Of a stretch of 64,000 bases of DNA, positions 36,577 through 45,541 are shown one piece after another (position 1 is the first letter of the stretch; each line of letters begins with the position of its first letter). A model generated the notes under the pieces. The model was given only the letters and a program-made list of their open reading frames with translations. It ran no database searches and had not been told where the DNA came from. The stretch is from WTFY01 sp011523795. Lineage in GTDB: Bacteria > Pseudomonadota > Gammaproteobacteria > UBA4575. The stretch lies in assembly GCA_965207475.1 (NCBI GenBank), contig OZ242278.1:1550001-1614000 (forward strand). The letters are read 5' to 3'. A program made the translations under genes and the position numbers.

Positions 36577-37170
36577 TCATCCGTGTTCGTTGCGCGCCTT
36601 CAGCCCGAGGTAGCCGCCATGGTGACGCTTGCCGTAGTCTTCCCGGCCGAAGTGCTTGAGTTCCATCAGCAACAGCGCCAGTGCATCGCTGATGGCGAGC
36701 ATGACGGCCATGCTGGAGGTGGGGGTGAGGTCGAGTGGGCAGGCTTCCTTGATTGTCCCCATGTCCAGAATGACATCGCTCAGATCGCGCAGCCGTGAAT
36801 CCGGGTGGGAGGTAATGCCGATCACCGTGTGCAAGCCCAGTTCGCGTCCTGCCGTGAGGACTTCGAGCACTTCACGCGTCTTGCCGCTGGTGGAAAAGGC
36901 GACCATCGCGTCGTTTTCCTCGATCAGGCCCAGGTCGCCGTGAGCCGCTTCACCGGGATGGAGAAAGGAGGCAGGGGTTCCCGTGGAAGACAGCGTGGCC
37001 GAGAACTTGTTCGCGATGTGGCCTGCCTTGCCCATGCCAGTGGTCAGCACCTTGCCGGTACAGTCTTTCAGCAGGGCGGCGGCCTTTTCAAAATTATCGC
37101 TGATCGGTATCGAGGAAATGGCCTGCGCTTCCTGCAAAAAGATTTCCCGTACTCGCTTCTTTACATCCAT
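36577..37170 (-). CDS. SIS-domain sugar-phosphate isomerase, KdsD/GutQ-like without CBS domains
   Basis: A 197-residue SIS protein close to the isomerase half of arabinose-5-phosphate isomerases (TTGMGKAGHIANKFSATLSSTG, PGEAAHGDLG, SGKTREVLE). Canonical KdsD is about 320 residues with two CBS domains, which are absent here. It may be a short isomerase for 3-deoxy-octulosonate precursors or a different sugar phosphate. It is upstream of sixA. Confidence 0.87.
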   Translation of the reverse strand: MDVKKRVREIFLQEAQAISSIPISDNFEKAAALLKDCTGKVLTTGMGKAGHIANKFSATLSSTGTPASFLHPGEAAHGDLGLIEENDAMVAFSTSGKTREVLEVLTAGRELGLHTVIGITSHPDSRLRDLSDVILDMGTIKEACPLDLTPTSSMAVMLAISDALALLLMELKHFGREDYGKRHHGGYLGLKARNEHG

Positions 37171-37246
37171 CCTTCAAGTCCTCAGGTACTGGGAAGCTTG
37201 ACTTCCTGCCGTGCGGGGCCTGCCTGTATCAGCATGCCCGGGCGGG

Positions 37247-38137
37247 TCAGGCTGCGGTGACCGTATTCCGGATTGTACCGATCGATTCGATTTCACATTC
37301 TACTACATCACCCGGCTGCAGGTACTCGGGTGGAGTGCGGACGTACCCTACGCCACTCGGGGTGCCGGTTGCGATGATGTCCCCGGGTGCCAGCCGCATC
37401 CCGCGGGACAGGGTTTCGATGACCGTGGCGATATCGAAGATCTGGTGCCGGGTATTGGAATCCTGTTTGACCTGGCCGTTCACACGGGATTCCAGGTCCA
37501 GCGCTTGCGGGTCCGGGATCTCGTCACTTGTGACGATCCAGGGACCCATCGGGCATGAGCCGGAGAGGCTCTTGCCAAGAAAAAATTGCCGGTGGCGCTT
37601 TTGCAGGTCCCTCGCAGACACATCGTTGATCACTGTGTACCCGAAGACATGCTGCAGTGCCTGTTCGCGGCGGATGCCCTGGCCCCCCTTGCCGATAATC
37701 ACGCCCAGCTCGACTTCCCAGTCCATCTTGTCCGAGATCGCATGGTTTACCGGGATGTCCGCATACGGACCATTCATGCTGGACACCGCCTTGGTAAACA
37801 CCACGGGGTATTTCGGAAGCTTGGGGGCTTCCACCATCTTCCGTGTCGTTTCCTCGACATGATCCATGTAGTTCCAGCCGAGGCACATCACGTTTTGGCG
37901 CGGCCTGGGGATGGGGGATACCAGCTCGACGGAGTCCAGTTCGACCCACAGATCGGGTGCGGACTGCTGTACCAGTTCCCGCAACGCCGGCAAATACCGG
38001 TCACAACGGTCAATGACCTGCAGCATGCTGTCCACTTCCGGTGACCAGCCGGGACAGGTTGCAGGCAGCAGTGCAGAATCCGCTTGCACTACAGCAAGAC
38101 GCAATTCACTATTGTACATGCATGTGGCGAGTTTCAA
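37247..38137 (-). CDS. Fumarylacetoacetate hydrolase-family protein
   Basis: A protein of about 296 residues with the FAH fold. The metal-binding region is MDWEVELGVIIG, followed by NDVSARDLQ and TGTPSGVG. Members hydrolyse acylpyruvates or decarboxylate/isomerise aromatic-degradation intermediates; the substrate here is unknown. The family N-terminus (MKLAT-type) aligns with TTG-AAA-CTC-GCC at 38137. ATG at 38203 or 38119 are alternatives. A TACAAT box at 38168-38173 would place the message start just upstream of 38137. Confidence 0.85.
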   Translation of the reverse strand: MKLATCMYNSELRLAVVQADSALLPATCPGWSPEVDSMLQVIDRCDRYLPALRELVQQSAPDLWVELDSVELVSPIPRPRQNVMCLGWNYMDHVEETTRKMVEAPKLPKYPVVFTKAVSSMNGPYADIPVNHAISDKMDWEVELGVIIGKGGQGIRREQALQHVFGYTVINDVSARDLQKRHRQFFLGKSLSGSCPMGPWIVTSDEIPDPQALDLESRVNGQVKQDSNTRHQIFDIATVIETLSRGMRLAPGDIIATGTPSGVGYVRTPPEYLQPGDVVECEIESIGTIRNTVTAA

Positions 38138-38242
38138 GGCCAGGCACCGTCGGTGGTTCAGACGCGTATTGTAATCGCAGCCCGATGCCTGAAACCAGAT
38201 CAAGCACGATAAACCTGTAAGGGATCCTCAAGGAATTATGCG

Positions 38243-40372
38243 ATGAAAAAAATTGCCGTGTTGCTGGGCGTCATCATGCTGGTAGCCGTATTCTTCCTGC
38301 TGGACCTGCACCACTATCTTGATTTTTCCTATATCAAGTCCAGGCAGGCCGTCATCACCGGCTACTTTCATGCCTATCCCGTGAAAACAGTGCTGGTATT
38401 CTTTCTGGTCTACCTGGCCGTCACCGGCCTTTCCCTGCCGGGGGCGGCGGTGCTGTCTGTTCTGGCCGGTGCGATTTTCGGTCTGCCCGTGGGGGCCGTT
38501 ACCGTCTTGCTGGCTGCCACGGCCGGTGCAACAGTCGCTTTCTGGCTTTCCCGGTATATCTTTCACGACTGGGTACAGGATCGATTTGGCGACAGGCTCC
38601 AGGCCGTCAATGCCGGCATCAAGAAAGACGGTGCATTCTACCTGTTTACCTTGCGGTTGATCCCCATCTTTCCATTCTTCGTGATCAATCTGGTCATGGG
38701 CCTCACCCCAATGCGCACGACTGTATTCTGTGTCGTCAGCCTGCTTGGCATGGTGCCGGGTTCCATCCTTTTTGTGAACGTCGGCACCCAGTTGGCCGAC
38801 CTGGAGTCCCTGGGTGGAATCCTGACGCCGGATCTGGCCATCGCCTTTGGCCTGCTGGCGATTTTCCCTTGGGCAGCCAGGAAAGGACTGGCCCTTTTCA
38901 GGGCAAGGCGCGCCTATGCGGGGTTTCAAAGGCCTCGGAAATTTGACCGCAACCTGATCGTGGTCGGTGCGGGTTCCGGCGGTCTCATCGCCGCCTACAT
39001 TGCCGCGGCGGTACGGGCTCGGGTCACGCTCATTGAAAAAGGCAAAATGGGCGGAGACTGCCTGAACACGGGCTGTGTGCCTTCCAAGGCGCTGATACGA
39101 TCCGCGAAATTCATCGCACAGGCCCGGCGCGCGGCTGAATACGGGTGTGAACCGGTCGAGGTGAATTTTGATTTCGGGAAGATCATGCAGCGCGTACGCC
39201 GTGTCATCGGACAGATCGAACCCCATGATTCCGTGGAGCGCTATACAGAACTGGGGGTTGAATGCATTCAGGGGGAAGCGGAGCTGAAGGATCCGTGGAC
39301 GGTTTCGGTCCATGGCAGGGAGCTGACCAGCCGGAACATCGTCCTGGCGACGGGCGCAAGCCCTCATGTACCGGACATACCGGGCCTGTCACAGGCCCGG
39401 TACTACACTTCGGATACCATCTGGAGTCTTGAGAGGCTGCCGGAGAGCATGGCCGTACTCGGTGGCGGGCCGATAGGCTGTGAGCTGGCCCAGTGCTTTG
39501 CCCGTTTCGGCTCAAGCGTGACCCAGATTCAAAGAGGTCCCAGGATACTGCCGCGAGAAGACCCGGAGCTCTCGGAGCTGGTTGCGCAGGGCCTGGCCCG
39601 GGACGGGGTGCAAATTCTCACCGGACACAGCGCAAGGGAGATCCTCCAGGAGCCGGATTCCAGCATCCTGGTTTGCACCGCCAACGGTGCTGAAGTGAGG
39701 ATCCCGTTTGATACGCTGCTGGTGGCGGTAGGGCGCAGGGTGACTTCGCATTCCGCCTGGGAGAAATCCCTGCAGATCGAACTGCAAGAAGACGGAAAGC
39801 CTGTGCTGAACGAATTCCTGCAGACCACCTACCCCAATATCTACGCCTGCGGCGACCTGGCCGGGCCGTACCAGTTTACGCACACGGCTTCACACCAGGC
39901 CTGGTATGCGAGTGTCAACGCGCTGTTCGGCCGGTTCAGGAAGTTCAGGGTAGACTACTCGGTGATTCCGTGGTGTACCTTCACGGAACCGGAGCTGGCG
40001 CGGGTGGGTCTGAATGAGCAGGAGGCAAGGGATCAGGGTATCGAATACGAGGTCACCCGGTATGACCTGTCCGAGCTGGACCGCGCCGTCACCGACGAGG
40101 AAGCGCATGGAATGGTCAAGGTGCTGACCGTGCCTGGCAAGGACAGGATCCTTGGTGCGGCCATCGCGGGTGAACACGCCGGAGACCTGATCACGGAATA
40201 CGTTTCAGCCATGAAACACAAGCTGGGCCTGAACAAGATCCTGGGCACCATTCATATCTATCCGACCCTCGCGGAAGCCAACAAGTCTGCCGCGGGCGTG
40301 TGGAAACGCGCACATGCCCCGGAGAGGATACTGAACTGGCTAAAGAGGTATCATGCGTTTGAGAGACGATAA
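38243..40372 (+). CDS. TVP38/DedA-type membrane domain fused to a pyridine nucleotide-disulfide oxidoreductase
   Basis: A 709-residue fusion. Residues 1-225 form a VTT/TVP38 membrane domain with about five to six helices (LAGAIFGLPVGA and the LRLIPIFPFFVINLV motif). Residues 230-709 are a mercuric-reductase/lipoamide-dehydrogenase-like flavoenzyme with FAD motif VGAGSGG, redox pair GGDCLNTGCVPSK, NAD motif GGGPIGCE and a C-terminal HIYPTLAE. There is no HMA metal-binding domain or Cys-Cys tail, so true mercuric reductase activity is doubtful. AAGGA lies 8 bases before the ATG. The ArsS-like gene follows by 30 bases, so the substrate may be an arsenic or thiol compound. This is inference. Confidence 0.9.
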   Translation: MKKIAVLLGVIMLVAVFFLLDLHHYLDFSYIKSRQAVITGYFHAYPVKTVLVFFLVYLAVTGLSLPGAAVLSVLAGAIFGLPVGAVTVLLAATAGATVAFWLSRYIFHDWVQDRFGDRLQAVNAGIKKDGAFYLFTLRLIPIFPFFVINLVMGLTPMRTTVFCVVSLLGMVPGSILFVNVGTQLADLESLGGILTPDLAIAFGLLAIFPWAARKGLALFRARRAYAGFQRPRKFDRNLIVVGAGSGGLIAAYIAAAVRARVTLIEKGKMGGDCLNTGCVPSKALIRSAKFIAQARRAAEYGCEPVEVNFDFGKIMQRVRRVIGQIEPHDSVERYTELGVECIQGEAELKDPWTVSVHGRELTSRNIVLATGASPHVPDIPGLSQARYYTSDTIWSLERLPESMAVLGGGPIGCELAQCFARFGSSVTQIQRGPRILPREDPELSELVAQGLARDGVQILTGHSAREILQEPDSSILVCTANGAEVRIPFDTLLVAVGRRVTSHSAWEKSLQIELQEDGKPVLNEFLQTTYPNIYACGDLAGPYQFTHTASHQAWYASVNALFGRFRKFRVDYSVIPWCTFTEPELARVGLNEQEARDQGIEYEVTRYDLSELDRAVTDEEAHGMVKVLTVPGKDRILGAAIAGEHAGDLITEYVSAMKHKLGLNKILGTIHIYPTLAEANKSAAGVWKRAHAPERILNWLKRYHAFERR

Positions 40373-40402
40373 ACGAGAGCCTGATCATCGGCGGTGCAGT
40401 GC

Positions 40403-41365
40403 ATGTACGATACTTTTCACCTGTTGAAACCTTCTGATTTTCCGGAAATTTCCCGTGAGAAAGTGGACACCCTGCAGGTTAACCTGGGTTACCGGTGCAA
40501 CCAGTCCTGTGTGCACTGCCATGTCAATGCAGGACCCACCCGCAAGGAAGTGATGTCATCGGAAACCCTGGACACCGTTATGGACTACCTGCATGCCCGG
40601 CCCATCCAGACGCTGGATATTACCGGTGGCGCACCTGAACTGCATCCGCAGTTCAAAACCCTGGTAAGCAGGGCTTGTGGCCTGGTGCGGCGCGTCATTG
40701 ACCGTTGCAACCTCACCATCCTGGTAGAGCCCGGCCAGGAACGCCTGGCCGGGTTTCTGGCCAGGCACAATGTGCAAATCGTGGCCTCGCTTCCCTGTTA
40801 TCTTGAGCAGAATGTTGATCGCCAGCGCGGCAAGGGCGTGTTTGAGAAAAGCGTACGTGCTCTGCGCTTGCTGAATTCCCTGGGGTACGGAAAGGGCAAT
40901 CCTGATCTGACCCTGATGCTTGTCTACAACCCACAGGGTCCTGACCTTCCCCCGCCACAGGCTGGCCTGGAGGATGAATACCGGGAATACCTGGACAGGT
41001 ACGATGTGAGCTTTGATGGCCTGTTCACCATCACGAACATGCCGATCAAGCGATTCGGCAGCACCCTCGTCAGCCAGGGGAAATTCTCCACGTACATGTC
41101 CTTGTTGCGGGGTGCCCACGAAGTGAAAAACCTGCAGTCCGTGATGTGTCGCACCCTGATCAGTGTCGACTGGCAGGGCTATGTATACGACTGTGATTTC
41201 AACCAGATGCTGGGCATGCCTCTGCGATACCATGATCGTGTGCGCACTCACCTGTCAGAACTGGTTGACATTGACCTGCGGAACAGCAAAATTGCGGTTG
41301 CCGATCACTGTTACGGCTGTACCGCGGGCCAGGGAAGTAGCTGTGGCGGCTCGCTGAGCCGGTGA
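40403..41365 (+). CDS. arsS: ArsS-type radical SAM enzyme
   Basis: A 320-residue radical SAM protein. The cluster motif is CNQSCVHC (CxxxCxxC), followed by TGGAPELHP. The C-terminal region carries HCYGCTAGQGSSCGG, the hallmark of the ArsS family linked to arsenosugar synthesis. The start at 40403 matches the family N-terminus (MxDTxxLL). ArsS is usually encoded with the methyltransferase ArsM, which is not in this window. It lies between the flavin reductase and an RND exporter in one apparent operon. Confidence 0.88.
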   Translation: MYDTFHLLKPSDFPEISREKVDTLQVNLGYRCNQSCVHCHVNAGPTRKEVMSSETLDTVMDYLHARPIQTLDITGGAPELHPQFKTLVSRACGLVRRVIDRCNLTILVEPGQERLAGFLARHNVQIVASLPCYLEQNVDRQRGKGVFEKSVRALRLLNSLGYGKGNPDLTLMLVYNPQGPDLPPPQAGLEDEYREYLDRYDVSFDGLFTITNMPIKRFGSTLVSQGKFSTYMSLLRGAHEVKNLQSVMCRTLISVDWQGYVYDCDFNQMLGMPLRYHDRVRTHLSELVDIDLRNSKIAVADHCYGCTAGQGSSCGGSLSR

Positions 41366-41397
41366 TCCCCCGTTTAACTGCCTGGCATGAACCGTTC

Positions 41398-42459
41398 ATG
41401 AAATACCTTCCGGCGCATATTTTCCTGGTCATGGTCGCCCTGGCCTGCGTCGCCCATGCACAGCAACAGGAACAGCCTCCTTCGGTGTTTGTGGTGACGG
41501 AGCAGGCGGTGAAGAAGTTCGTATCGCCTACCGTCCTGTACAGTGCGACGGTCATCAGCCGCAACGATGCCAACCTGGCCGGGGAAATTTCAGGACACCT
41601 GACATGGGTTGCGGAAGTGGGTGACCGCTTTCGCAAGGGTGCACTGGTGGCCAAGCTGGATGATGTATTCATCAGGCAGGAAGTGATCGAGGAACAGTCC
41701 ACCATCCAGAGTGAGCAGGCCAGGTACGAGTTCTATACCAAAACCCTGGAACGTTTCAGAAAGCTGCTGCCGGACGACAATATTTCACGCAGTCAGGTTG
41801 ACCAGGCGAGCACGGACCAGTCGGTTGCCCGAAGCAATATCCATTCAGCCAGGGCACGCCTTGCCCAGGCCGAGGAGCGTCTGAAGCGGACCAATATCCT
41901 GGCGCCCTTCGACGGGGTGGTGTCGGAGCGGTTCCTGCAGGCCGGCGAGTGGGCGGACATGGGTGACACGGTCGTACGCCTGGTGAGCCTGGACGATCTC
42001 GAGATCCAGACGCACGTCCCGGCCAGCACCCTGCAGTTCGTGACAGAAGGCACGCCTCTGAACTACACGGACCGCGACTCGTCCGGTACCGGCAAGGTCC
42101 GGATTTTCGTGCCGGTCGGCGGGGACGTGTCGCGGTTGTACGAGTTGCGGATCGCGGTATCGGACCCCTCGCTCGAGGCCGGCAACCTGTTGCGTGTGGC
42201 CATCCCCACGGCGCATCCCCAGGAAACGGTACTGGTGCCGCGTGACGCGCTGGTCCTGCGCCGGGAGGGCGTCCATGTTTTCCGGGTCAATGAGGCATCC
42301 GTTGCCGAGAAAATTCCCGTGCAGACCGGGGTTGCCGAGTCCGGTTACATCGAAGTCCTGGGGGATATTCGGGAACATGACCGGGTCGTGGTCCGCGGCG
42401 GGGAATACCTGGCACATGGCATGCCGGTCAGCGAGCAGCCGTCGACTGCGAGTCCATGA
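41398..42459 (+). CDS. RND efflux periplasmic adaptor (membrane fusion protein)
   Basis: A 353-residue adaptor with a signal peptide (MKYLPAHIFLVMVALACVAHA). The biotinyl-lipoyl domain (EISGHLTWVAEVGDRFRKG and ILAPFDGVVSERF) is split by a coiled-coil hairpin at about residues 100-150, and a beta-barrel follows. The start at 41398 is chosen for the signal peptide. The stop overlaps the RND permease start by four bases (ATGA). Confidence 0.92.
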   Translation: MKYLPAHIFLVMVALACVAHAQQQEQPPSVFVVTEQAVKKFVSPTVLYSATVISRNDANLAGEISGHLTWVAEVGDRFRKGALVAKLDDVFIRQEVIEEQSTIQSEQARYEFYTKTLERFRKLLPDDNISRSQVDQASTDQSVARSNIHSARARLAQAEERLKRTNILAPFDGVVSERFLQAGEWADMGDTVVRLVSLDDLEIQTHVPASTLQFVTEGTPLNYTDRDSSGTGKVRIFVPVGGDVSRLYELRIAVSDPSLEAGNLLRVAIPTAHPQETVLVPRDALVLRREGVHVFRVNEASVAEKIPVQTGVAESGYIEVLGDIREHDRVVVRGGEYLAHGMPVSEQPSTASP

Positions 42460-45400
42460 ACCTGATCAAGGCTGCACTGGGCAACCCCACTGCGACCCTG
42501 GTCGGTTGCCTTCTGGTCATCCTGTTTGGTTCCGTGACGTTGACCCGGCTTCCTGTGCAGCTCACTCCTGCGGTGGAACAGCCTGAAATCGTGATTACGA
42601 CCAATTGGCGTGCCGCGGCCCCGCAGGAGATCGAGTCCGAGATTATTGAACCCCAGGAAAAGCAGCTGAGAGGCCTGCAGGGCATGACGGAACTGCTTTC
42701 CGAGGCCAGCAGCGGAAACGGCAAGATCACGATCACCTTCGAAGTGGGCTACGACCTGAATCGGGCACTGATCGAAGTGATCAACCGGCTGAACCGCGTA
42801 CCGAGCTATCCTGAAGATTCGGACGAACCCATACTGAGCACGGCCGGGGGCAGGGGCCGCCCGATCGCCTGGTTCATCATCAAGACCGATGAAGGCAATA
42901 CGAGACCGATCGAGACCTACCGGGATTTTGTCGAGGAAGTGGTGCAGACCCGTTTCGAACGGGTTCCCGGTGTAGCCCTTTCAGAAGTTCTGGGTGGAAA
43001 TGAATACGAGGTACGGATCACGATCGACCCGTACAAGGCCGCGGGCCTGGGAGTTGACCTGCCCAGAGCCGCTGCGATGGTTGGCGGCATTGAGGACGTG
43101 TCCGGAGGTTTTGCCAATGTGGGGAAGCGGCGTTACACGCTCCGCTTCACCGGCGCGCTCAATGCGCAACAATTCAGGGAGCTTATCCTCGAGTGGCGGG
43201 ATGGCAAACCGGTCACCTTGCGGGATATTGCCCAGATCGAATTTCGAACGGTCGACCGCGAAACCTTCGTGACAACCAAGGGTAGCCTTTCCATCGCGGC
43301 AAACGCCCACCGGGAAGCGGGAGTCAACGTGCTCGAAACCATGGCGGACCTTCGTGCTGCAACAAGGGAAATCCAGGAAGGCCCTTTCAAGCGCGCAGGC
43401 CTCAATCTGGAGCAGGTCTATGATGAAACCGTATACATCAACAGTGCCATCGAGCTGCTCCGGAACAGCCTGGGCCTGGGCATACTGCTGGCAGTGGTCG
43501 TTCTCTGGTTTTTTCTCAGGAAGTTCCGCACTACGCTGATCGTCACACTGACCGTACCCCTGTGCCTGTTTGTAACGCTGGTCGTGATGAACCTCACTGG
43601 GCGTACCCTGAACGTCATTTCGCTGGCGGGGATGGCTTTTGCCGTGGGGATGGTGATGGACGCTGCTATCATAGCGCTGGAGAACATCGTGCGCATGCGC
43701 GAGCAGGGCATGTCGCCCAGGGAAGCCGCACTCGAGGGTACCCTGCAGGTTTGGCCGGCCCTGTTTGCTTCGGCCGTGACTACGGTTGCGATTTTTCTGC
43801 CCATCATCTTCCTGAAGGATCAAAGTGGCCAGCTGTTCTCGGACCTCGCGATCGTGATTTCTGCGGCAACAGCCACCTCGCTGCTGGTGGCAAGTACGGT
43901 TGTTCCGGTTTCCGCCTACAAGTTCACAATGCGTATGAACCTGAGGCAGCGGGCCCGTTCCTGGCAGGATTACGCCAGTTCATTCATCATGATGATTACC
44001 GGAACGGCCGCATTGCGCTGGGTGTGGATTTTCGGCCTGATCGGTACCGCGGCAACCGTCACCTACTTCGCGTTTCCGAAAACGGATTACCTGCCAACGG
44101 GCAACCGCAATCTGGTGTTCGGCATCGTAATCCCGCCTCCGGGGGTCAATGTTGACCACATCGAGCAGGAAATGGGCAAGGTCATTGCAACACGCCTGCA
44201 ACCGTACCTGGATGGTGTCCAGTCACCGAAGATCAAGCACTACTTTTTTGTGGCACGTTCCGGATCCATCTTCCTGGGTGCCCGGGCGCAAAATTCCGGG
44301 AAGGAGGAAATCGACCGCCTGCTGGAAGTCGTGCAAGGCACCATATCGGGTTTCCCGGACAGCTTTGCAGTGGTGCGCAGGGCGTCCCTGTTCAGTGGCG
44401 TTGGCGGGCGCACGGAGGTCGACATCAATGTCCAGGGGAGCAACATAGAGAGCCTGTTGCGCGCGGCGCGTGTCGGCTTTTTCGAAATTCCCAAGGTCTT
44501 CGATGGGGTCCGGGCCCGCCCGCGTCCCGGATTGCAACTGGCTGAGCCGGAACTGCAGATGGAACCGAAAGAGGACCGGCTGGCAGAAGTCGGCTGGAAT
44601 CGTGGCACCATGGGTATCCTGACCCGGTTTCTCGGACAGGGTCTTTTCGTGAATGAATATTTCACAGGCGATGAAAAGCTTGACGTGATTGCGAGGGCGG
44701 AACCCTGGTCGACCCCGGAAGAACTGGCCGCGATCCCCTTGTACACTCCGAAGGGCGGGGTGCTGCCCGTGAGCGAACTGGTCGATATCAGGCGTACTGC
44801 CGGGCCGGACCAGATACGCCGCCTGGACCGGCGTCGCACCGTCACGCTGGAGTTACGCCCGCCGCCCGGGATGCCACTGGAGGTGGTCATTGACAAGATC
44901 CAGCGGGAAATCGTGCCGCTGATGGAACGCGAGCTTCCGGAGGATGGAGAGATTCGGCTCAGCGGTTCAGCGGACAACCTGAAGCAGGCCATTAAAAGTT
45001 TCGCCAGCAGCTTTATCCTTGCCGTGATCATCCTGTATCTCCTGATCAGTGCCCTGTTCCGCTCGTTCCTGGACAGTATCCTGGTCGTGCTGGTCTTGCC
45101 TCTCGCCACGGTGGGAGGGGTGTTGATGCTGCGTGTGCTTGGCTTGCCTGCGGACCTGCTGACCATGCTCGGCTTTATTGTCCTGCTGGGCCTGGTCGTG
45201 AACAATGCCATCTTGCTGGTGCACCAGGCTCGCGGCGGTGAACGCAGGGGCATGTCCCGGCACGACGCCGTCCAGGAGTCGGTGCGGGTGCGGCTGCGCC
45301 CCATCTTGATGAGCACCCTTACCAGCATTTTCGGAATTTTGCCTTTGTTGCTGATCCCGGGTCCGGGCTCGGAACTGTACAGGGGATTTGCCGGCGTGAT

Positions 45401-45509
45401 CGTTGGCGGCATGTCCGTGAGCACGGTTTTTACGCTTATCCTGCTGCCGAGTTTTCTGCAGCTGGGCCGGGCGCGGCCACTTCCTTCCGGTGAAATGACG
45501 CATAGCTGA
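42456..45509 (+). CDS. RND-family efflux permease
   Basis: A 1017-residue inner-membrane transporter with 12 transmembrane helices and two large periplasmic loops, of the AcrB/HAE type. At the proton-relay site in TM4 it reads GMVMDAAIIALEN, keeping the first Asp but with Ala in place of the second. The TM10 site reads GLVVNNAILLVHQ, with Asn where AcrB has Lys 940. No outer-membrane TolC gene is adjacent. It is the last gene of the TVP38-reductase/arsS/adaptor operon, so it may export a product of that pathway or an unrelated compound. Confidence 0.93.
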   Translation: MNLIKAALGNPTATLVGCLLVILFGSVTLTRLPVQLTPAVEQPEIVITTNWRAAAPQEIESEIIEPQEKQLRGLQGMTELLSEASSGNGKITITFEVGYDLNRALIEVINRLNRVPSYPEDSDEPILSTAGGRGRPIAWFIIKTDEGNTRPIETYRDFVEEVVQTRFERVPGVALSEVLGGNEYEVRITIDPYKAAGLGVDLPRAAAMVGGIEDVSGGFANVGKRRYTLRFTGALNAQQFRELILEWRDGKPVTLRDIAQIEFRTVDRETFVTTKGSLSIAANAHREAGVNVLETMADLRAATREIQEGPFKRAGLNLEQVYDETVYINSAIELLRNSLGLGILLAVVVLWFFLRKFRTTLIVTLTVPLCLFVTLVVMNLTGRTLNVISLAGMAFAVGMVMDAAIIALENIVRMREQGMSPREAALEGTLQVWPALFASAVTTVAIFLPIIFLKDQSGQLFSDLAIVISAATATSLLVASTVVPVSAYKFTMRMNLRQRARSWQDYASSFIMMITGTAALRWVWIFGLIGTAATVTYFAFPKTDYLPTGNRNLVFGIVIPPPGVNVDHIEQEMGKVIATRLQPYLDGVQSPKIKHYFFVARSGSIFLGARAQNSGKEEIDRLLEVVQGTISGFPDSFAVVRRASLFSGVGGRTEVDINVQGSNIESLLRAARVGFFEIPKVFDGVRARPRPGLQLAEPELQMEPKEDRLAEVGWNRGTMGILTRFLGQGLFVNEYFTGDEKLDVIARAEPWSTPEELAAIPLYTPKGGVLPVSELVDIRRTAGPDQIRRLDRRRTVTLELRPPPGMPLEVVIDKIQREIVPLMERELPEDGEIRLSGSADNLKQAIKSFASSFILAVIILYLLISALFRSFLDSILVVLVLPLATVGGVLMLRVLGLPADLLTMLGFIVLLGLVVNNAILLVHQARGGERRGMSRHDAVQESVRVRLRPILMSTLTSIFGILPLLLIPGPGSELYRGFAGVIVGGMSVSTVFTLILLPSFLQLGRARPLPSGEMTHS

Positions 45510-45541
45510 GGCAACCGCAGCGATTCCGGCAGCGCCGGGCC

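Noticed and set aside
38243..40372. Mercuric reductase MerA
   Set aside because: The redox pair is shared, but there is no HMA domain, no C-terminal Cys-Cys and no mer genes; the membrane domain points elsewhere.
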